A stretch of DNA of 64,000 nt from Butyriboletus loyo (GCA_038093515.1 JBBPSI010000065.1:1-64000); one strand, 5' to 3'. Positions 23,018 through 35,250 are shown, counted from the first letter of the stretch. Numbers and translations are program-made. The notes: generated by a model not told the origin, from the letters alone.

Positions 23018-25243
23018 ATGAGTCGAGAGGACGGTGTCGCAGGGAAGAAATCGACATTCGACGTGGAGGCCGAAGCTGCGAAAGACGGTGGCGACGCGCC
23101 TGCGCCTCTCATCCCGCTCAGCCGCAAGCTAAAAAATCGGCATGTGGCTATGATAAGGTATGTGATATAGTTTCTCGTCCGTACACGTATCAACGTCCCC
23201 AGCCTTGGTGGGGTTATCGGTACTGGATTGTTTCTTGGAACTGCTTCCGCTTTGATGAATGGCGGCCCCGTCGGGATGTTGTTAGGGTACATCTTCGTTG
23301 GAACAATCTGCTACTCCGTCATGGTGAGCTTGTGCGAGGCCAGCCGCGCAACGAACTTACATCTCGACAGATTTCAGTTGGTGAGATGATTGCATATCTC
23401 CCCGTGGCAGGCGGTCACATCAAGCTTGCCGAACGCTTCGTTGATCCGGCTTTCGCCTTTGTCATGGGCTGGAATCTGTGGTACACTTGGACGGTATCTA
23501 TCAGTCTTATCAACGCTGTTGATCGTGTTTTCATTGCCTGATGTATAGCTGATTTTACCCGGTATGTATTCCTCCCATACAACATTCATCAATTTTGACG
23601 ACTCTTCAGCTGAATTGTCCGCCGCCGCAACCATTATTGATTTTTGGGACCAAAAGGCGAACAACGCTGTCTGGATCACAATGTGTCTGGTTGTCGTCGT
23701 AAGCATCAACATTTTCGGGGTTGGTGAGTCTCTGTGAGCCTAGAGACGTATCTATACTGAAGTCATCCAGGGGCATACGGAGAAACAGAGTTCTGGTTTT
23801 GGTCAGTGCATCCACTCCCTGACAAGCTGGGTGCTCTTCTAATCATCACCCTTAGTTCCATTAAAGTGATTACGATCATCGGATTGATTTTACTGGGCAT
23901 CATCCTCGATTTGGGAGGAGGGCCAAACCACGACCGTATCGGTTTTCGATACTGGAAGAATCCAGGACCTTTCGTCAACTTTGATGGCATACAGGGTGTG
24001 AAGGGGCACTTCCTTGGATGGTCCCGTGTGGTCACACAAGCAGCGTTCTCGTATGCTGGTGGGGAGGTAGTTGCCGTATGTTTCACCATCCCTTCCATGG
24101 TCCATTTCTGATAGTGTCGGTATCATGGTTAATAGATGGCAGCGGCAGAAGCCAAGAATCCTCGCCGTAATGTCCCAAAAGCAGTCCGAATGGTGTATTT
24201 CCGCCTTCTCATATTCTATATTGGCGGTGTGTTCGTCATTGGACTACTCGTGCCATCGAACAATTCTTTACTCAACGTCAATTCTGAGAATGCATCCGCA
24301 TCCCCGTTTGTTATTGCTACCAATCAGGCAGGTATCAAGGGTCTTCCGTCAGTGAGTTGCGACGTTTAATTTCCGTGGACATTTGGCTGGAAAGTTCATC
24401 AGATTGTCAATGCTGTTGTGTTGTCTTCAGCTTGGTCTGCCGCTTCCAGTCAGCTTTACGTCGCATCCCGGGGACTATGTATTCACCAACCATTAGACAA
24501 CTCGCCATCGTGCTGACCTCGTAATTATTCAGACGGTCTTGCTGCTTCTCGCAGTGCTCCCAAGATCTTCTTGCGGACATCCCGGTCCGGGTTGCCTTAT
24601 GTCTCCGTGGCCTTTTGTGCTTGTTTTGCACTTTTTGCATACATGGCCATAGGGAGCAGCTCTGGCATGGTTTTCACTTGGTTCGCTAGCATGACTGCCA
24701 CTTGTGGGCTGACAACATGGTTCGGGATCGGGATTATTTACCTCCGATTCTACAGTGGTTTGCGTGCGCAAAACATTGATAGGAGGACCCTCCCGTATAC
24801 GTCAAGACTTCAACCGTATGCAGCTTGGTGGGTCGTATGCGGATCCGCTGTCACTATGTTTGTGCGTTTTGTCTACCTGCTCCCCTGTCACGTATCATTC
24901 ATCGTTTCCGCACTTGTCCGCGTCACCAATTCGTCGCAGCAGTTTAGTTCCTGGGAGATTTTTCTCAAGGACAAATGGTCTACGGTGACCTTCGTGACCA
25001 GTTACCTGCCTATCGTGCTCTTTCCAGTCATCTATGTATCTGTAAAAGTGATCACTAAAGTGCCCCTCGTTGGAACGAGCGTGATGGACTTTGAATCAGG
25101 CGTATCCGGGACTGATGCCACTACGTGCGTCTTCGTTTTGCTCGACCAAGTCTTGTCCGTTTAACGAGGTTCGTAGACATGACGACCCGCCACCGAGAAA
25201 CTGGATTGAATCCGCATGGGCATGGTTGGCAAGTAGAGCTTGA
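23018..25243 (+). CDS. Amino-acid permease, APC/YAT family, copy 1
   Basis: Many exons encode a 12-helix permease. Recognisable pieces: an acidic N-tail ending RKLKNRHVAMIS, then the family signature LGGVIGTGLFLGTASAL, GEMIAYLPVAGG, ERFVDPAFAFVMGWN, GGGPNHDRIGFRYWKNPGPF, AAEAKNPRRNVPKAV, SSAWSAASSQLYVASRGLYGL, and the C-tail DDPPPRNWIESAWAWLASRA. Helix 3 and the following loop are joined by a 13-nt microexon (23549..23561, CTGATTTTACCCG) that reads LILP. The last intron runs 25125..25176. The family imports amino acids with protons at the plasma membrane. It is paralogous to the minus-strand gene at 59096-61493, including the microexon. Its 3' end was copied into a relic at 34155-34480. Confidence 0.92.
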
Positions 25244-25866
25244 CAATTCGTTTTACCTTCCACTCAACCAACTGTAGATGTAAGGGTTTTCCGGAACCAT
25301 AAAGCCCTTTGAAAAAAAAAGAGGAAAAAAGAGAGAAATTCAATAGTAATGCTACTTGGATTAATTCACCAGTCTATCAAGCCTCTTGAGATTGGAGTGA
25401 GGAATCGATTATTCAGTGGGTTTTTGGACTGTCTTGTGTCGCCCGCCATCAAGTAATGACTTCGTTTCACTTCGCGAAGTTCACGAGTGCCTTCGCCGTA
25501 ATTCGGATATCTCGAAGTGGCTCAATATCAAAAGTTACTTCACCTCGAGAGCAACATAGTCTAATTTTGGTAGTCATCCGAGCGACCACGTGTCCATGAC
25601 AGTCACGAGACGGGCGGACAATGTCTCGATTTACTTCCGTGGCGTGGTGAGCGCAACCACGTCTCGGACCACATGGCCACCCCCCGGAAAGTGCCCGTGT
25701 CTGTCCTGCAATGGAGGCTGCAGCTTTGATGGTCTGTTCGACTCGACATGACGGCAGATTTCTGCGGCGCAACCGCTGCTACTATCCGAGCAACTTCCAG
25801 CTCTCTGAGTCCACCGGCGCCGCAACCACTTCGCCGAGGCATCCCCCAAAGTTCCCATGAATCCTT

Positions 25867-25873
25867 TATATAA
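25867..25873 (+). promoter_or_regulatory. Probable TATA box of ECM3-like copy 1
   Basis: TATATAA lies 96 bp upstream of the ATG at 25963. The sequence from about 25885 to the ATG is conserved in copy 2, but the TATATAA itself is not. Confidence 0.55.
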
Positions 25874-25962
25874 TAAGACATCGGTCGACATTGTCGTGAG
25901 CCCCTGACACCATTACTTAAACCCTCCCCAGACTTGAGGGCCTCCCTTATCCTCCATATTTC

Positions 25963-27757
25963 ATGATTCCTGTCGGCGAGCTCATCTGGGTGTCCGTTCA
26001 ACCGCTCATCCGCTTGTACGCTCAACCGATCTATTGCATTTTTCCGATCTGACTGATCACATTCCGTGAGATAGGTTTCTATGTGTCGCAGCTGGCTTTA
26101 TCATCACCAAAGCGGGGCTTCTATCCGCTGTGGCAGCTCGCGGGGCTGGGCAGATATTGCTCGTAAGTGCGCTACTTGAAAAGATACATCGATAAAGATA
26201 AAGAGCACTTAACGGATGAGAATATCACTTTGCCGAGTCTCATGTTCTCCAGGATCGTTCCGACCTTTAGTTCCTCCAACATCAATGCACTTGGTAATAC
26301 ATTATTTCCGAATCATAGCAGTATCGACTGCAATTTCCCTCAGGTCCTCTCATCTTCGTCGCACTGTTGTACGAAGCGATCGGCATCGCAATATCGTGGA
26401 TAATAAAACAACTTTTTTGGGTCCCACACCGCTTTCGATATGGAATCTTGGTTGCTGGTGGGTGGGGAAATGTTGGCGACATTCGTGAGTCCGAGTGTGT
26501 CATCCCACGTACACCCTCCTCAATGATGCAACCTCGATATGGACAGCAACATCCGTCGTCATGAGCATCACGGCTGCCGCTCCATTCAACGGTACATCGG
26601 ATCAAAACTTGGCAGTGGCCTACTTGGCCATCTTCATCCTCGTTTTCATTGTATGTTTGCATCGAACTTCGTCTTATTCGACATCACTGACTATTATTCA
26701 TAAGATCACACTATTTCCACTCGGAGGCGTCAATTTGGTGGCAATGGATTTCCGGGGACCGGACATTATTGACGAGGACGTACAACAGCAGTTGCAAACG
26801 AAACAAAAGTATCTCGGTACAGCGATCGAGCGCATCGTTTTATCGTTCAAGGGGCTTTTCCCTTTGAGAAGACCTCAAGCTGAGAACAGTGACGATAACG
26901 AGAAGATAGCAACTCCGACGCACCAACTCTCGCAGCCGTCAATTGTGTCCCCCAGTTTACCCAATGACCCTATTTCGCCGGTTACGACGATTGTTCAACA
27001 CGCCACGGAAGTAATAGAACCAAAAGGCGAACCTACTGTTCCTCTCTACCGCCGTCTGGCTCGATTCGCATCAAGCTTCGTTCGAACGCTCATGATGCCT
27101 TGTTCCATCTCCATCATCTTGGCTTTCATCATATCTATCGTTCCCGTTCTCAAGGCTCTATTTGTCCCAGATGTTCCTGGGGTGAATATGTCAGCCGCAC
27201 CGGACGGTCAACCACCGCTTGCGATCATATTGGACACGACGACGTTTATCGGGGGTGCTTCGGTTCCATTGGGACTAGTGACTCTTGGCTCAGCGTTAGC
27301 GAGACTGGAAGTTCCTGGTGGACGTCTTCGTTCCCTTCCGCTTGGGGCTGTGGGTGCGTTGGCCATTGGGCGGATGGTTGTCATGCCTATCCTTGGCGCT
27401 CTCATTATCCAAGGATTAACTCAAGTGGGGTTGTTAGACGCCAACGACAAGGTTCTACGGTTCGTATGCATGTACGTTATCTTCCTCGTTCTTCATTACA
27501 CCAGCCCATATCCATGCAACTATGCAGCTTCGTGTCCTGTTTACCAGCGGCGACGACTCAGGTAGGCGATCTCGGTGGCGAATATCCTCGTCATGATTTC
27601 CCAACACGTCTTGTTCCGCTAGGTTGTCCTGACGCAAGTCTATTCTGGAACGGGTAACGCGCAACATCTGTCGGTGTTCCTTATTCCACAGTATATTATC
27701 ATGTTTATCACGATGACTGCATTGACGGCGTACACGTTGCAGCTACTGTTCGGTTAG
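25963..27757 (+). CDS. Auxin-efflux-carrier-type membrane transporter (ECM3-like), copy 1
   Basis: Eight exons (25963..26015, 26075..26162, 26221..26293, 26344..26484, 26547..26650, 26705..27471, 27528..27561, 27623..27757) form a 464-residue frame. Hydrophobic segments at both ends flank a hydrophilic central loop (about residues 165-260, rich in Ser, Pro and charged residues), the layout of the membrane transport (AEC/PIN-like) family. Fungal ECM3-type blocks are present: VAAGFIITKAGLL, NITLPSLMFSRIVP, ILVAGGWGNVGDIP, AAPFNGTSDQNLA and the end QVYSGTGNAQHLSVFLIPQY. Yeast Ecm3 is linked to cell-wall and stress phenotypes; its substrate is unknown, so none is claimed here. It has a near-identical duplicate at 35251-37071. 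Confidence 0.92.
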
Positions 27758-28416
27758 AGTGGTCCCAGGCTCTCCATTTGCCCGGAAAAAAAGTTACTGT
27801 CTTGTTCTTGGTCTTTTTTTTCCTTTTTTTGGAAAGGGGGTCTTCTGATTGCATTGTATAACACGTAGAGCAACTGTATGTAGGCGCCGATCACTTGATG
27901 TGGATGAGACGATGGAGACAATGTCACATTCACGTACGGTGTTGTTACATTCCCAAGTGCCTATCTGCCCAGCTGTTCACAGGCAACCATTGCAGCCACA
28001 GCAGTACTGAGCGTTTCAATGTCGACTGCTTGACCAGGAAATCTCGATCTCCAAGGTGCATTCCTGATGCACCTTCGCAGCAAGGCATCAGTCTAACTAT
28101 CCAAGACGATACAAATGGTCAAGGAAACAATCTTGTCCTACATCCTACATATACCTAATAATGCATTACTTTTTCGCCACCCGACTTGTATGCATTATGA
28201 GCAATTCCACTGTAGTATAAATAACCTCCCCAAGAGACAACAAAAAAAGGATTTTTTTTTTGAAAAGATGAAAAGACCATTGGAGCACCACCACTAACCA
28301 ATACCCATGGGCCCCGTCCTATGAAACCATGACAGATCCTGTCCCGTCACATGTCTTCTCCACCCAAGCGCCCTCAAGAATGGTCACTGGGCGACTGGAA
28401 CAGGGCTTCTCGCCAT
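27758..28416. other. Intergenic, 3' flank of ECM3-like copy 1
   Basis: The first 130 bp or so resemble the 3' flank of copy 2, including TGACTGCATTGTAT-like words. The rest has only short frames. No gene supported. Confidence 0.4.
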
Positions 28417-29687
28417 TCAATGATCCCAACGGCTGGACCCAGCGCTCCGTGCTGGAGAAGCTAGCGAGTTGACCCGTGTGTTCAGGTTCATGGGTGGAGT
28501 AGCATACTTGTGCGTGCCATCGGACACGATCGAGGTGGGATTAAGCTGGATCTGGGAAGTTTGCTCGAACGCCAAGCCTCTCGCGATACGAACGATGATC
28601 AACAATTGCGCGATGCCCTACGTTATCTCTCGTCACATCACTGAACAAGTCTCCCGTCAAACGGGGCTGTGTGAATCGGGGGCTCACCTGAATGTGGCTG
28701 ACCGACAATAACACGAGGTTAGAGACATTTGAGTGAAGCGCAAAGGAAACGATGTAGATAGTGCCGAAGACAGAGTAGAGCGCGGTAGATTCGATGATCA
28801 TGATGATCACGGTATCATAGATATGGACGTGTTTACTCCCGAGGATATCCCGCATTTGCTTCCGGATAGAAAAGAGGCGACCGGCGACAAGGATGGTGTA
28901 GATAATGGTCTGTCCGACTTGGAGGCAAAGATATACAAGTTCCGAGTTGATGGTGTAAAATACGGCACCAATAGCATCGACAAGGACAAGAATGGCCATT
29001 GCTTGTGATGTACGGCATCAGTACAGACGTATCAGGAGATGGGATGGGGATGGATACGTACCAACCATGCTTAAAAAGAGTATAACCATGGGTACGACGA
29101 CATATTTGTTCCAGTTCCAAAAGATGAAGCAACGGTGAAGCTGTCGTGTCGAGGTGAGAACGAGAGCTATACGAGATGAAGGCGTTGAAAGAGCACGAAC
29201 CAACAGAGCTTGCATGAACCACTCCATGATGAAGTAACTACGACACGCGGCTCCAATGACGAATGTCCACTCGCGAGCACGCAAAGTACGTACCAAATCA
29301 ATGCCATCATATTTACCCAGTAGTTCGTCTCGTTGAGGATCAACGCAGTCGGCCCACCGGAAATATTTCGCAGATCGATCCATATCATCTCCGTGTACAG
29401 GGCATTTCCTGCGAACCCGACCGTTGCGAGGACAAAGGTGATCCAGACGTAGCTAAGAAACATCCATCGGTTATTGGGAATATAACCACCGAGGCGTGGT
29501 CTCTGAGTCAGAGCGATTGTTGCCTGAATGGTCAAGAGGAAGAAGATACCTGAGAGTAGCGTTAGGTTCTGCATGGGGGGAAAGCGGATGGGTGTGGGTA
29601 CTCACCGTATGATATTGACGCAAGCGTCATTCCAGAGAGACGTGATCTCTCGAGCCATAGGTCGGTGCCTGCAGCGTACGAAGACAT
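28417..29687 (-). CDS. Seven-helix membrane protein of an Agaricomycete-expanded family
   Basis: Six exons (29687..29605, 29549..29295, 29237..29201, 29140..29062, 29001..28688, 28617..28417) give 322 residues. Seven hydrophobic helices are visible, with family-like landmarks: LWLERSRLSGMTLASISYGIF at the start, ISGGPTALI after helix 2, LLLHRCFIFW at the end of helix 3, and QGIAQLLIIVRIARG in helix 7, followed by a Ser/Pro-rich cytoplasmic tail. I recognise the pattern from many Agaricomycete hypothetical proteins with a GPCR-like topology, but no ligand or function is known to me. Exon 3 is only 37 nt. A broken paralogue lies just downstream (31430-33900). Confidence 0.85.
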
Positions 29688-30480
29688 GTTTATAACAGGG
29701 TGTCGATTTTTGACACCTTTTAAAAATAATGTGATGCCGTGCTCCAAAAGAAGGGACGAAATCACTTGATGAACGATGAAGACTCAGAGACTGGGGAAAA
29801 TACGGGCAACTCCTCATTATATACTCCTAGGCAGGTCATATCGATGGTTCCACGTTTCAGGCTTGTCAGTTCTGTCCGAGTTGTCGCGCGACTTGCCCAA
29901 GAAGTAGCGTATTGCACCCGGAAGGCTATGTATAGAGATAATTTTCTGTAAAGCTGTTAACCGTAACCTACCTGTAAAATTTACAGACATATGGAGTACT
30001 GGTTCTGCGAAGTTGAAGGAACTTGTTCTGAATTCCTCGTCTGTGGTCCGGATGCAACTCGGATGAAAAGGATATAGTGCTGATCTGATGCACAGAACTA
30101 GAGATGGACAGTGAGCAAGAGTCGAGGTGGACAGGGCGAAAAGGAAAGTTAAAACAGAGCTGGAAATGATGCAATTCAACAAAACTGCATTTTGCACGTT
30201 AACATACGTCTACAGAGGGGGATGGGATCCTCTGTAAATTTCAGCATTGCAGGTCGACAACAGCAGCCTGAGTTTGACATGCGCCAATACGGTGCGGCGG
30301 TGCGTTCCTATCGAGACAGTATTTGAAGAGCGAGTGGCAAAGCCACGGCCACCGAACATGGCCCACATGGTTATAGATCAACGCCTCGTGATATCTTATC
30401 CACGCTATCATGGCGAAATTCTTCAGCCAATCGCACAGCGAGCGCACCCGGAAACCGCTATACGTGGCTTATGGGCACCA
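29688..30480. other. Intergenic region with no supported gene
   Basis: Upstream of the seven-helix gene. Frames at 29817-30197 and 30247-30495 show no domain or consistent codon pattern. Confidence 0.35.
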
Positions 30481-30484
30481 AAAA

Positions 30485-31085
30485 AACTGATTTGAGACCT
30501 GACTGTCAGAAACCATACTTTACGGGAAAACGTCTCTAAATTATTGCGAACAGTCAACCGGTGTATGCGGTTCCGTGAAAATTCATCTCCAAGCATGTTG
30601 ACATGTCCAGACGGGCCAACGACGGAGCTGGGTAGCTAATACGACCGCACGTCTGCCAGGGGACTGTCTCGCATTGTAAATCATATAGAGCTTCCGGACT
30701 CGCTACACTGCAGAGCAAGAATCCAGACCGGGATCGCTTCAAGGTGGACGTTCTATGTAGAAAGAAAGCCTGCGAGCGAGCGACCCAGACCAGCACGCGC
30801 GCGCAGGAGCTGTCGGCGGCGCGTTCCAGCTGTAATTACCGTCCTATGGCGCTCCATGTGCGAACGAAGCGACGACTCGCGGGCTGGTCGTTGGTCAACA
30901 ACGGACCGTCTCCCGACCGGGCAAGTTCCCTGATCTATGGAAAGCTGGTCGACCACGTTCGTTTGAAGCATACCCGGGCCCGCGGATGTCCCAAGTACTA
31001 TTTTAGTCCATTCGCAATGACACCGACTCGGAGCGCACATGTACAAAAATTCTGCCGCGTTGTAGGAGGACGTTTGCACGCGTGC
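30485..31085 (+). repeat. Dispersed repeat, copy A (inverted relative to copy B)
   Basis: About 600 bp here match, in reverse orientation, 46150-46810. Shared words run the whole length, for example the segment around GCAGACGTGCGGTCGTATTA (B) and its reverse complement in A, the CATGTTGACATGTCCAGA word, and the far end CACCGACTCGGAGCGC. Identity looks to be around 80-85% with small indels. Frames inside both copies are alike only because the DNA is, and no transposase is seen. It may be a non-autonomous element or a solo LTR. Confidence 0.8.
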
Positions 31086-31429
31086 GTGCTTCGAACTGTT
31101 TCCGGGATTTTAGCGCGGTCTGTGCAACGATCCAAACAGGTACGACGGAGTGCCACGACGAAACCGCGCCATCCACCGATGTCACGGACAGCTGCAAAAC
31201 ATATTTCGATGGTGCATAATGTATTTCTCAGTGATATGGGAACGAGTTCATTGGCACGTGATGGTCTCTTGGCTGAGAAGTCTGAACGTTTGAACGCCCA
31301 TAGGCACGACCTCCAAAGCCAGCCGACTCTGAAGAGCATATGCAATTCCAGGAGACCCCTTGGCGCTCACTACAATCAGTGAACCTCGTAGGGACGGACG
31401 TGTTCGCTCCCTCGTGTATCTCACATTTT

Positions 31430-31930
31430 CTTTCGGTAGAAGAAACGGCCGCCGATGAGGAGAATGTAGATAACGGTCAGTCCGATTTGGAGGCAGAAAT
31501 ATGCGAGTTCCGAGTCGATGTTGTGAAAGAAAGCACCGCTAAATTCGAAGTGAACAAGGCTGGAGATGGCTAGTGGCGTACGGCATCAGTTGGATGCATC
31601 GGGAGATGCGGGAAAAGAATGGATACGCACCGACTACGACCGCAAAGAACGTAGACACGCACACGACAACATGTTCGCTCCGGCCCCAAAGGATGAAACT
31701 GCCACTGCGCTGAGGTGAAAACGGGAAATATATGGGAGGAAGGCACAGAAAGAGCACGAACCAACAGAGTTTGCATACCATTCCGTGATGTACAGTCGAC
31801 TCCCACATACCGCATACTTACCTCTCAGGACACGCTCCAAAGTATGCGTTATGAGGGAGTAGTACAGTATTGGACCGGCACTTGTGCCAACACTGTACAA
31901 CGCTCGAGTCTCATACTGGAGGCACACTAC
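31430..31930 (-). pseudogene. Relic of seven-helix membrane protein gene, 3' half
   Basis: On the minus strand this DNA aligns with the intact gene at 28690-29240: the intron/exon run reading QALLVRALS.PSS, the segment around VQTLSSKSDWRP-like antisense of 31470-31520, and the intron text GTACGGCATCAGT. Frameshifts and stops prevent a full reading frame. It continues the part found at 33400-33900 and is separated from it by an AT-rich insert. Confidence 0.75.
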
Positions 31931-33330
31931 AACAAATCAGAAAATGATAGTATTAGTCTGGGAGATTACGGATGTATAATAGTATGCGTACACGGACGCA
32001 ACGCGATGTGTGTTATATAAGCAGACGAATATGGTAGTAATGTCTCAAGGGCTTGGTAGCGTGAGACGATTGTGAACGCGCTTAGATGAGAGTTTGGGCG
32101 CAATACGCGTTATCGTATTGAGAGTCCGCTATCTAGTTTATATACTAGATCTACATATTTGATATGATTGGTCAGTCGGGTCTTCGGCCTGTCGGCTTGT
32201 TACCACGTGACCGTATAGGCTTCCACAATTAGATATCTTTGTATGTACTTTTAGATATTTTACACAACCTCGTGTGTCAGATCATGAATAATACACGCTT
32301 TACATGCAGAAAATGGTCATCTTGTGATCATTCAGTTATCGATGGACTGTGATCGTAAAATTTCACCATTTGAACCGGTACATATCGTATGGGTAATCCT
32401 TGGCCATACTTTCACAATGTCAATCGCTAAGGTGCGTGCTTTGCAAATATGCCAGTAATATGCCAGTTATCCGTGTTTTCGTGTTGGTATCGTTGCGTTG
32501 TCATGTCATCTTCGAATCTCATCTAAGCGAGTAGATATACTTAATGTGGACTCGGATAATGGAGAGGTCACAGTACTACTGAGGATGCATTGCATCGAAA
32601 TATTAACATTTAGGACACCTCCAAGGCTCCCATCTCCTCACACCCTCACTTGCATTAGTACAGAAGATGCCTGGCTGTCCAAAGGTCTCAGACCAAAAAA
32701 GGCACCCAGTCAAACCCAGAGCAGCAAGAGGAGGCCATGACTGAATTTGTCAAGCTATGCAGGGAGGACCCAAGAACAAGAGAAAGGGTTTGAGGGCCAT
32801 AGTCGAGAGGTTGAGGAAAAGAAAGAGGTGATGAACCTCAAGTTGAAAGTGTGCAGGAAACTGTATGGGGGCAGTGGAAAGGGGGAAGAAGTTCCCATTG
32901 CAGCAACCTGGTTGGAGCCAGCCAAAGCTGGGGAAACTAGAGTCATGGTTGCCTAAGCCTACATTTGAAGCAGCTGGGCCAGAGGCAATGAGGAGGAAGC
33001 AGTTGATGTGAACGACGATGATTCTGACGGTGGGAGCGTAGATGTAATTGCTGAGGTAATCTCATGATGTGATAACAGTTATCTCACTGATTTACTCTTT
33101 TCGGTGCTGGCACAAGTGACAGGGTATGCACGATAAAGCACCGAATTTTGTTTCCATTTCTACAATAGAAAAACACTTCAGATATACTCTATATTTTTTA
33201 TGGTAGCTGTTTAAATACATATCAACCTGTCCTTAGTGTCTGATGCATGAAAGATTGTTGTGTTGTAGAATACGGGCCACCTACTGTTTGCTGGCACAAG
33301 TGCCGGTCCAATACTGAGTTGACTTTGCCG
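31931..33330. mobile_element. AT-rich insert bounded by short inverted repeats, possible element remnant
   Basis: This stretch is clearly more AT-rich than its surroundings and lies between the two halves of the seven-helix relic. A perfect 24-bp inverted pair brackets it: 31865-31888 on the plus strand and its reverse complement at 33293-33316. GCTGGCACAAGTG also recurs directly at about 33105 and 33291. Inside, 32600-32960 has broken plus-strand frames rich in Lys, Glu and Arg (for example MTEFVKLCREDPRTRER), as expected for a decayed protein gene. No transposase motif could be identified and no target-site duplication was found by eye. Confidence 0.45.
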
Positions 33331-33399
33331 AGACAAATTTGGTTTGACTGATTTTCGTGATCGTTTGTGTAGGTTCAAAACGAGCAGAAATCTAGTATT

Positions 33400-33900
33400 C
33401 TATATATGTCTATGCACAAGCAAAATAGTTGTGAGCTTGTGGGAGTCGACTGTAGTGAGTACGGCGGCGTGCGACGTCAACAACGATATCTGCATGTGAA
33501 CACGTAAAGGACATACCAAATCAGTGCGATCACGTTTATTCAGTTCATCAAGGATCTTGAATGCAACCGGACCGGGAGCATTTCGCAGGTCGACACACCA
33601 TCTTCGTGTACTGGGCATTTACCGCGAACCCGATCGTTTCGAGGCCAAAGATGATCCATATGTGGCTAACTCGATCATGCACCGCTGATGAGAGATCTGA
33701 CCACCGCAGCGGTCCCCGTATCAGAGCGGCCGTTACCAGAAGTCAAGAGCTGATAATGGTTCTGCACGGGGTGAAAGCGGACGGACGTGAACACTATGTG
33801 CATCTCTGTCCTATCCAGTGGGGCGAGAAAGTGTAAATCCAGGGGCCTACATTGCAGCACCGCGAATAAGGTGAGCAGGACAGGACCATCCGACGCAATC
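33400..33900 (-). pseudogene. Relic of seven-helix membrane protein gene, 5' half
   Basis: The minus strand aligns with 29270-29570 of the intact gene. The words GGTCGGGTTCGC (intact) and ATCGGGTTCGCGGTAAATGC (relic) and the protein patch DLRNxxGP correspond. The frame is broken and no start exon was found. It ends beside the permease relic. Confidence 0.75.
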
Positions 33901-34154
33901 TAGATACTCGGATGATGTTGTGTGACGATTGCGGTCCCACTGGCAAGGGAGGCCAGGCCATTTCTGCGTCACAAAACACTCTCGTTGATCTGAATAACGA
34001 GGTGGAACTTCAACTTGATCTGTACCAGTGGCTGTTGTGGCGGTGCAAGGTCAGGAGGCGGGAGAAGCCGGAGGGACAGGGACTTATCGAGCAGAGTAGA
34101 GACTTGGGGGTTCCTCCGTGCTGGCCTGTGGCAGCGTGTGCGGATTCGCCACAC

Positions 34155-34480
34155 AAGTCACTATGTAGGTTTGTGCGTTTCATCTTCAAGTTCTCCGCTT
34201 CATTCCCACGTATCATTTCTAGATCTTGTCCTCGTCGTCAATTCGTCGCAAACAGTTTAAACCTGGCGTGTTCGAAATTGATACCACTGATGCCTTGTCT
34301 TTTTGACGAGGCTCTTAGACATTACAATCCGCCGCTGACTCGGAAGGACTGGATCAGGGCAGCTTGCGTATCATAGGTTGGCAAGTACGGCTTGACACTG
34401 TCTCATCTGCCACTCCGAGTTAACCAAATGTAGGTGTAAGGGTCTCCCAGAATCTAAAACTACATTTTTCCACAGAAAAC
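34155..34480 (+). pseudogene. Relic of amino-acid permease 3' end
   Basis: This aligns with the last intron and last exons of the permease (24850-25310): TTTGTGCGTTT, CACGTATCAT, AATTCGTCGCA, ACTGATGCC, then the tail DNA TGGTTGGCAAGTA and GTAAGGGT. About 100 bp of the last large exon are missing and the frame is lost. It marks the left end of the second duplication unit. Confidence 0.8.
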
Positions 34481-34769
34481 TATACGTGATACATGTCATA
34501 GGTGGAATCACGACCATCTCGTAGCAGTACTTGGCTGCCCTCATCATGACCACATGATGCATATCATATCCTGATTTGCTTCCGTGGCGCGGTAAGCGCG
34601 ATAAGAATCTCGCATCACCTCCCGATGACCATGTCCTCCCTCCCAGAAGTCGATGTTGCTTTCGTAGTCTGCTCGTGTCGACATGGCTGTCAGTGCCACT
34701 CCTACTTCCGAGCAAATATCAATACCTCCATCAGAGTTCACCGCAACTACTTCTCTAAGAGGTCTACTT

Positions 34770-35140
34770 TTGGTAGAGTGGGTTATCACAGGACCGGTTC
34801 GGCTTTGACAGGTTGCACGACCGCACGCAATGGGTCTACATCACTTTCGGTCCAGTTGCCTGAAAGTCCAATGAATAAAAAGACCGGTGTCGGTCCACTT
34901 GCGCCTAAAATGGGTGTGAACCGGAACAGACCGCTTTAGACACTATTAATTCGTTCTTTTTTGGCAGGGAGCGGGTAGCTATCCAGGTGACTCGAACAGG
35001 GCCTAAACTTTATGGCAAGACTCTATCAGGTAGTCCCCTGTTTTGTGAAGTGGCCGAACCAACGTCAGAGCCCACAAATCGTGCCAATAACTCGTCAAAG
35101 ATGGTTACCCGACTATATTGCTACTCGATCAAGGGCATCG
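34770..35140. other. Sequence unique to duplication unit B
   Basis: Not present in the corresponding spacer of unit A (which runs directly from about 25820 to the TATA box). Only short frames; could be an insertion, or sequence lost from unit A. Confidence 0.4.
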
Positions 35141-35250
35141 CTCAGGCACGTCGGACACATCGGTCGACAGTGTTGTGAGCCCCTGACACCATTACTTAAA
35201 CCTGGACCTCCCGCCCCAGACTTGAGGGCCTCCCTTATCTTCCATATTTC

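Larger units (their letters stand above)
24885..27890 (+). repeat. Segmental duplication, unit A
   Basis: This stretch (last intron and tail of the permease, spacer, whole ECM3-like gene and about 130 bp after it) corresponds to 34155-37265. The offset is about 9288 bp over most of the carrier gene. The permease part is diverged in the second copy; the carrier gene is intact in both. Confidence 0.88.

Noticed and set aside
30554..30796. Similar 80-94 codon frames in 30554-30796 (-) and 46391-46675 (+), as a possible small gene family
   Set aside because: The similarity extends well beyond the frames at DNA level with frameshifting indels, so it reflects a dispersed repeat, not conserved protein.
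34010..34260. Plus-strand 81-154 codon frames near 33912-34376 as a new gene
   Set aside because: The 3' part is a recognisable permease relic with lost frame, and the rest has no independent support.
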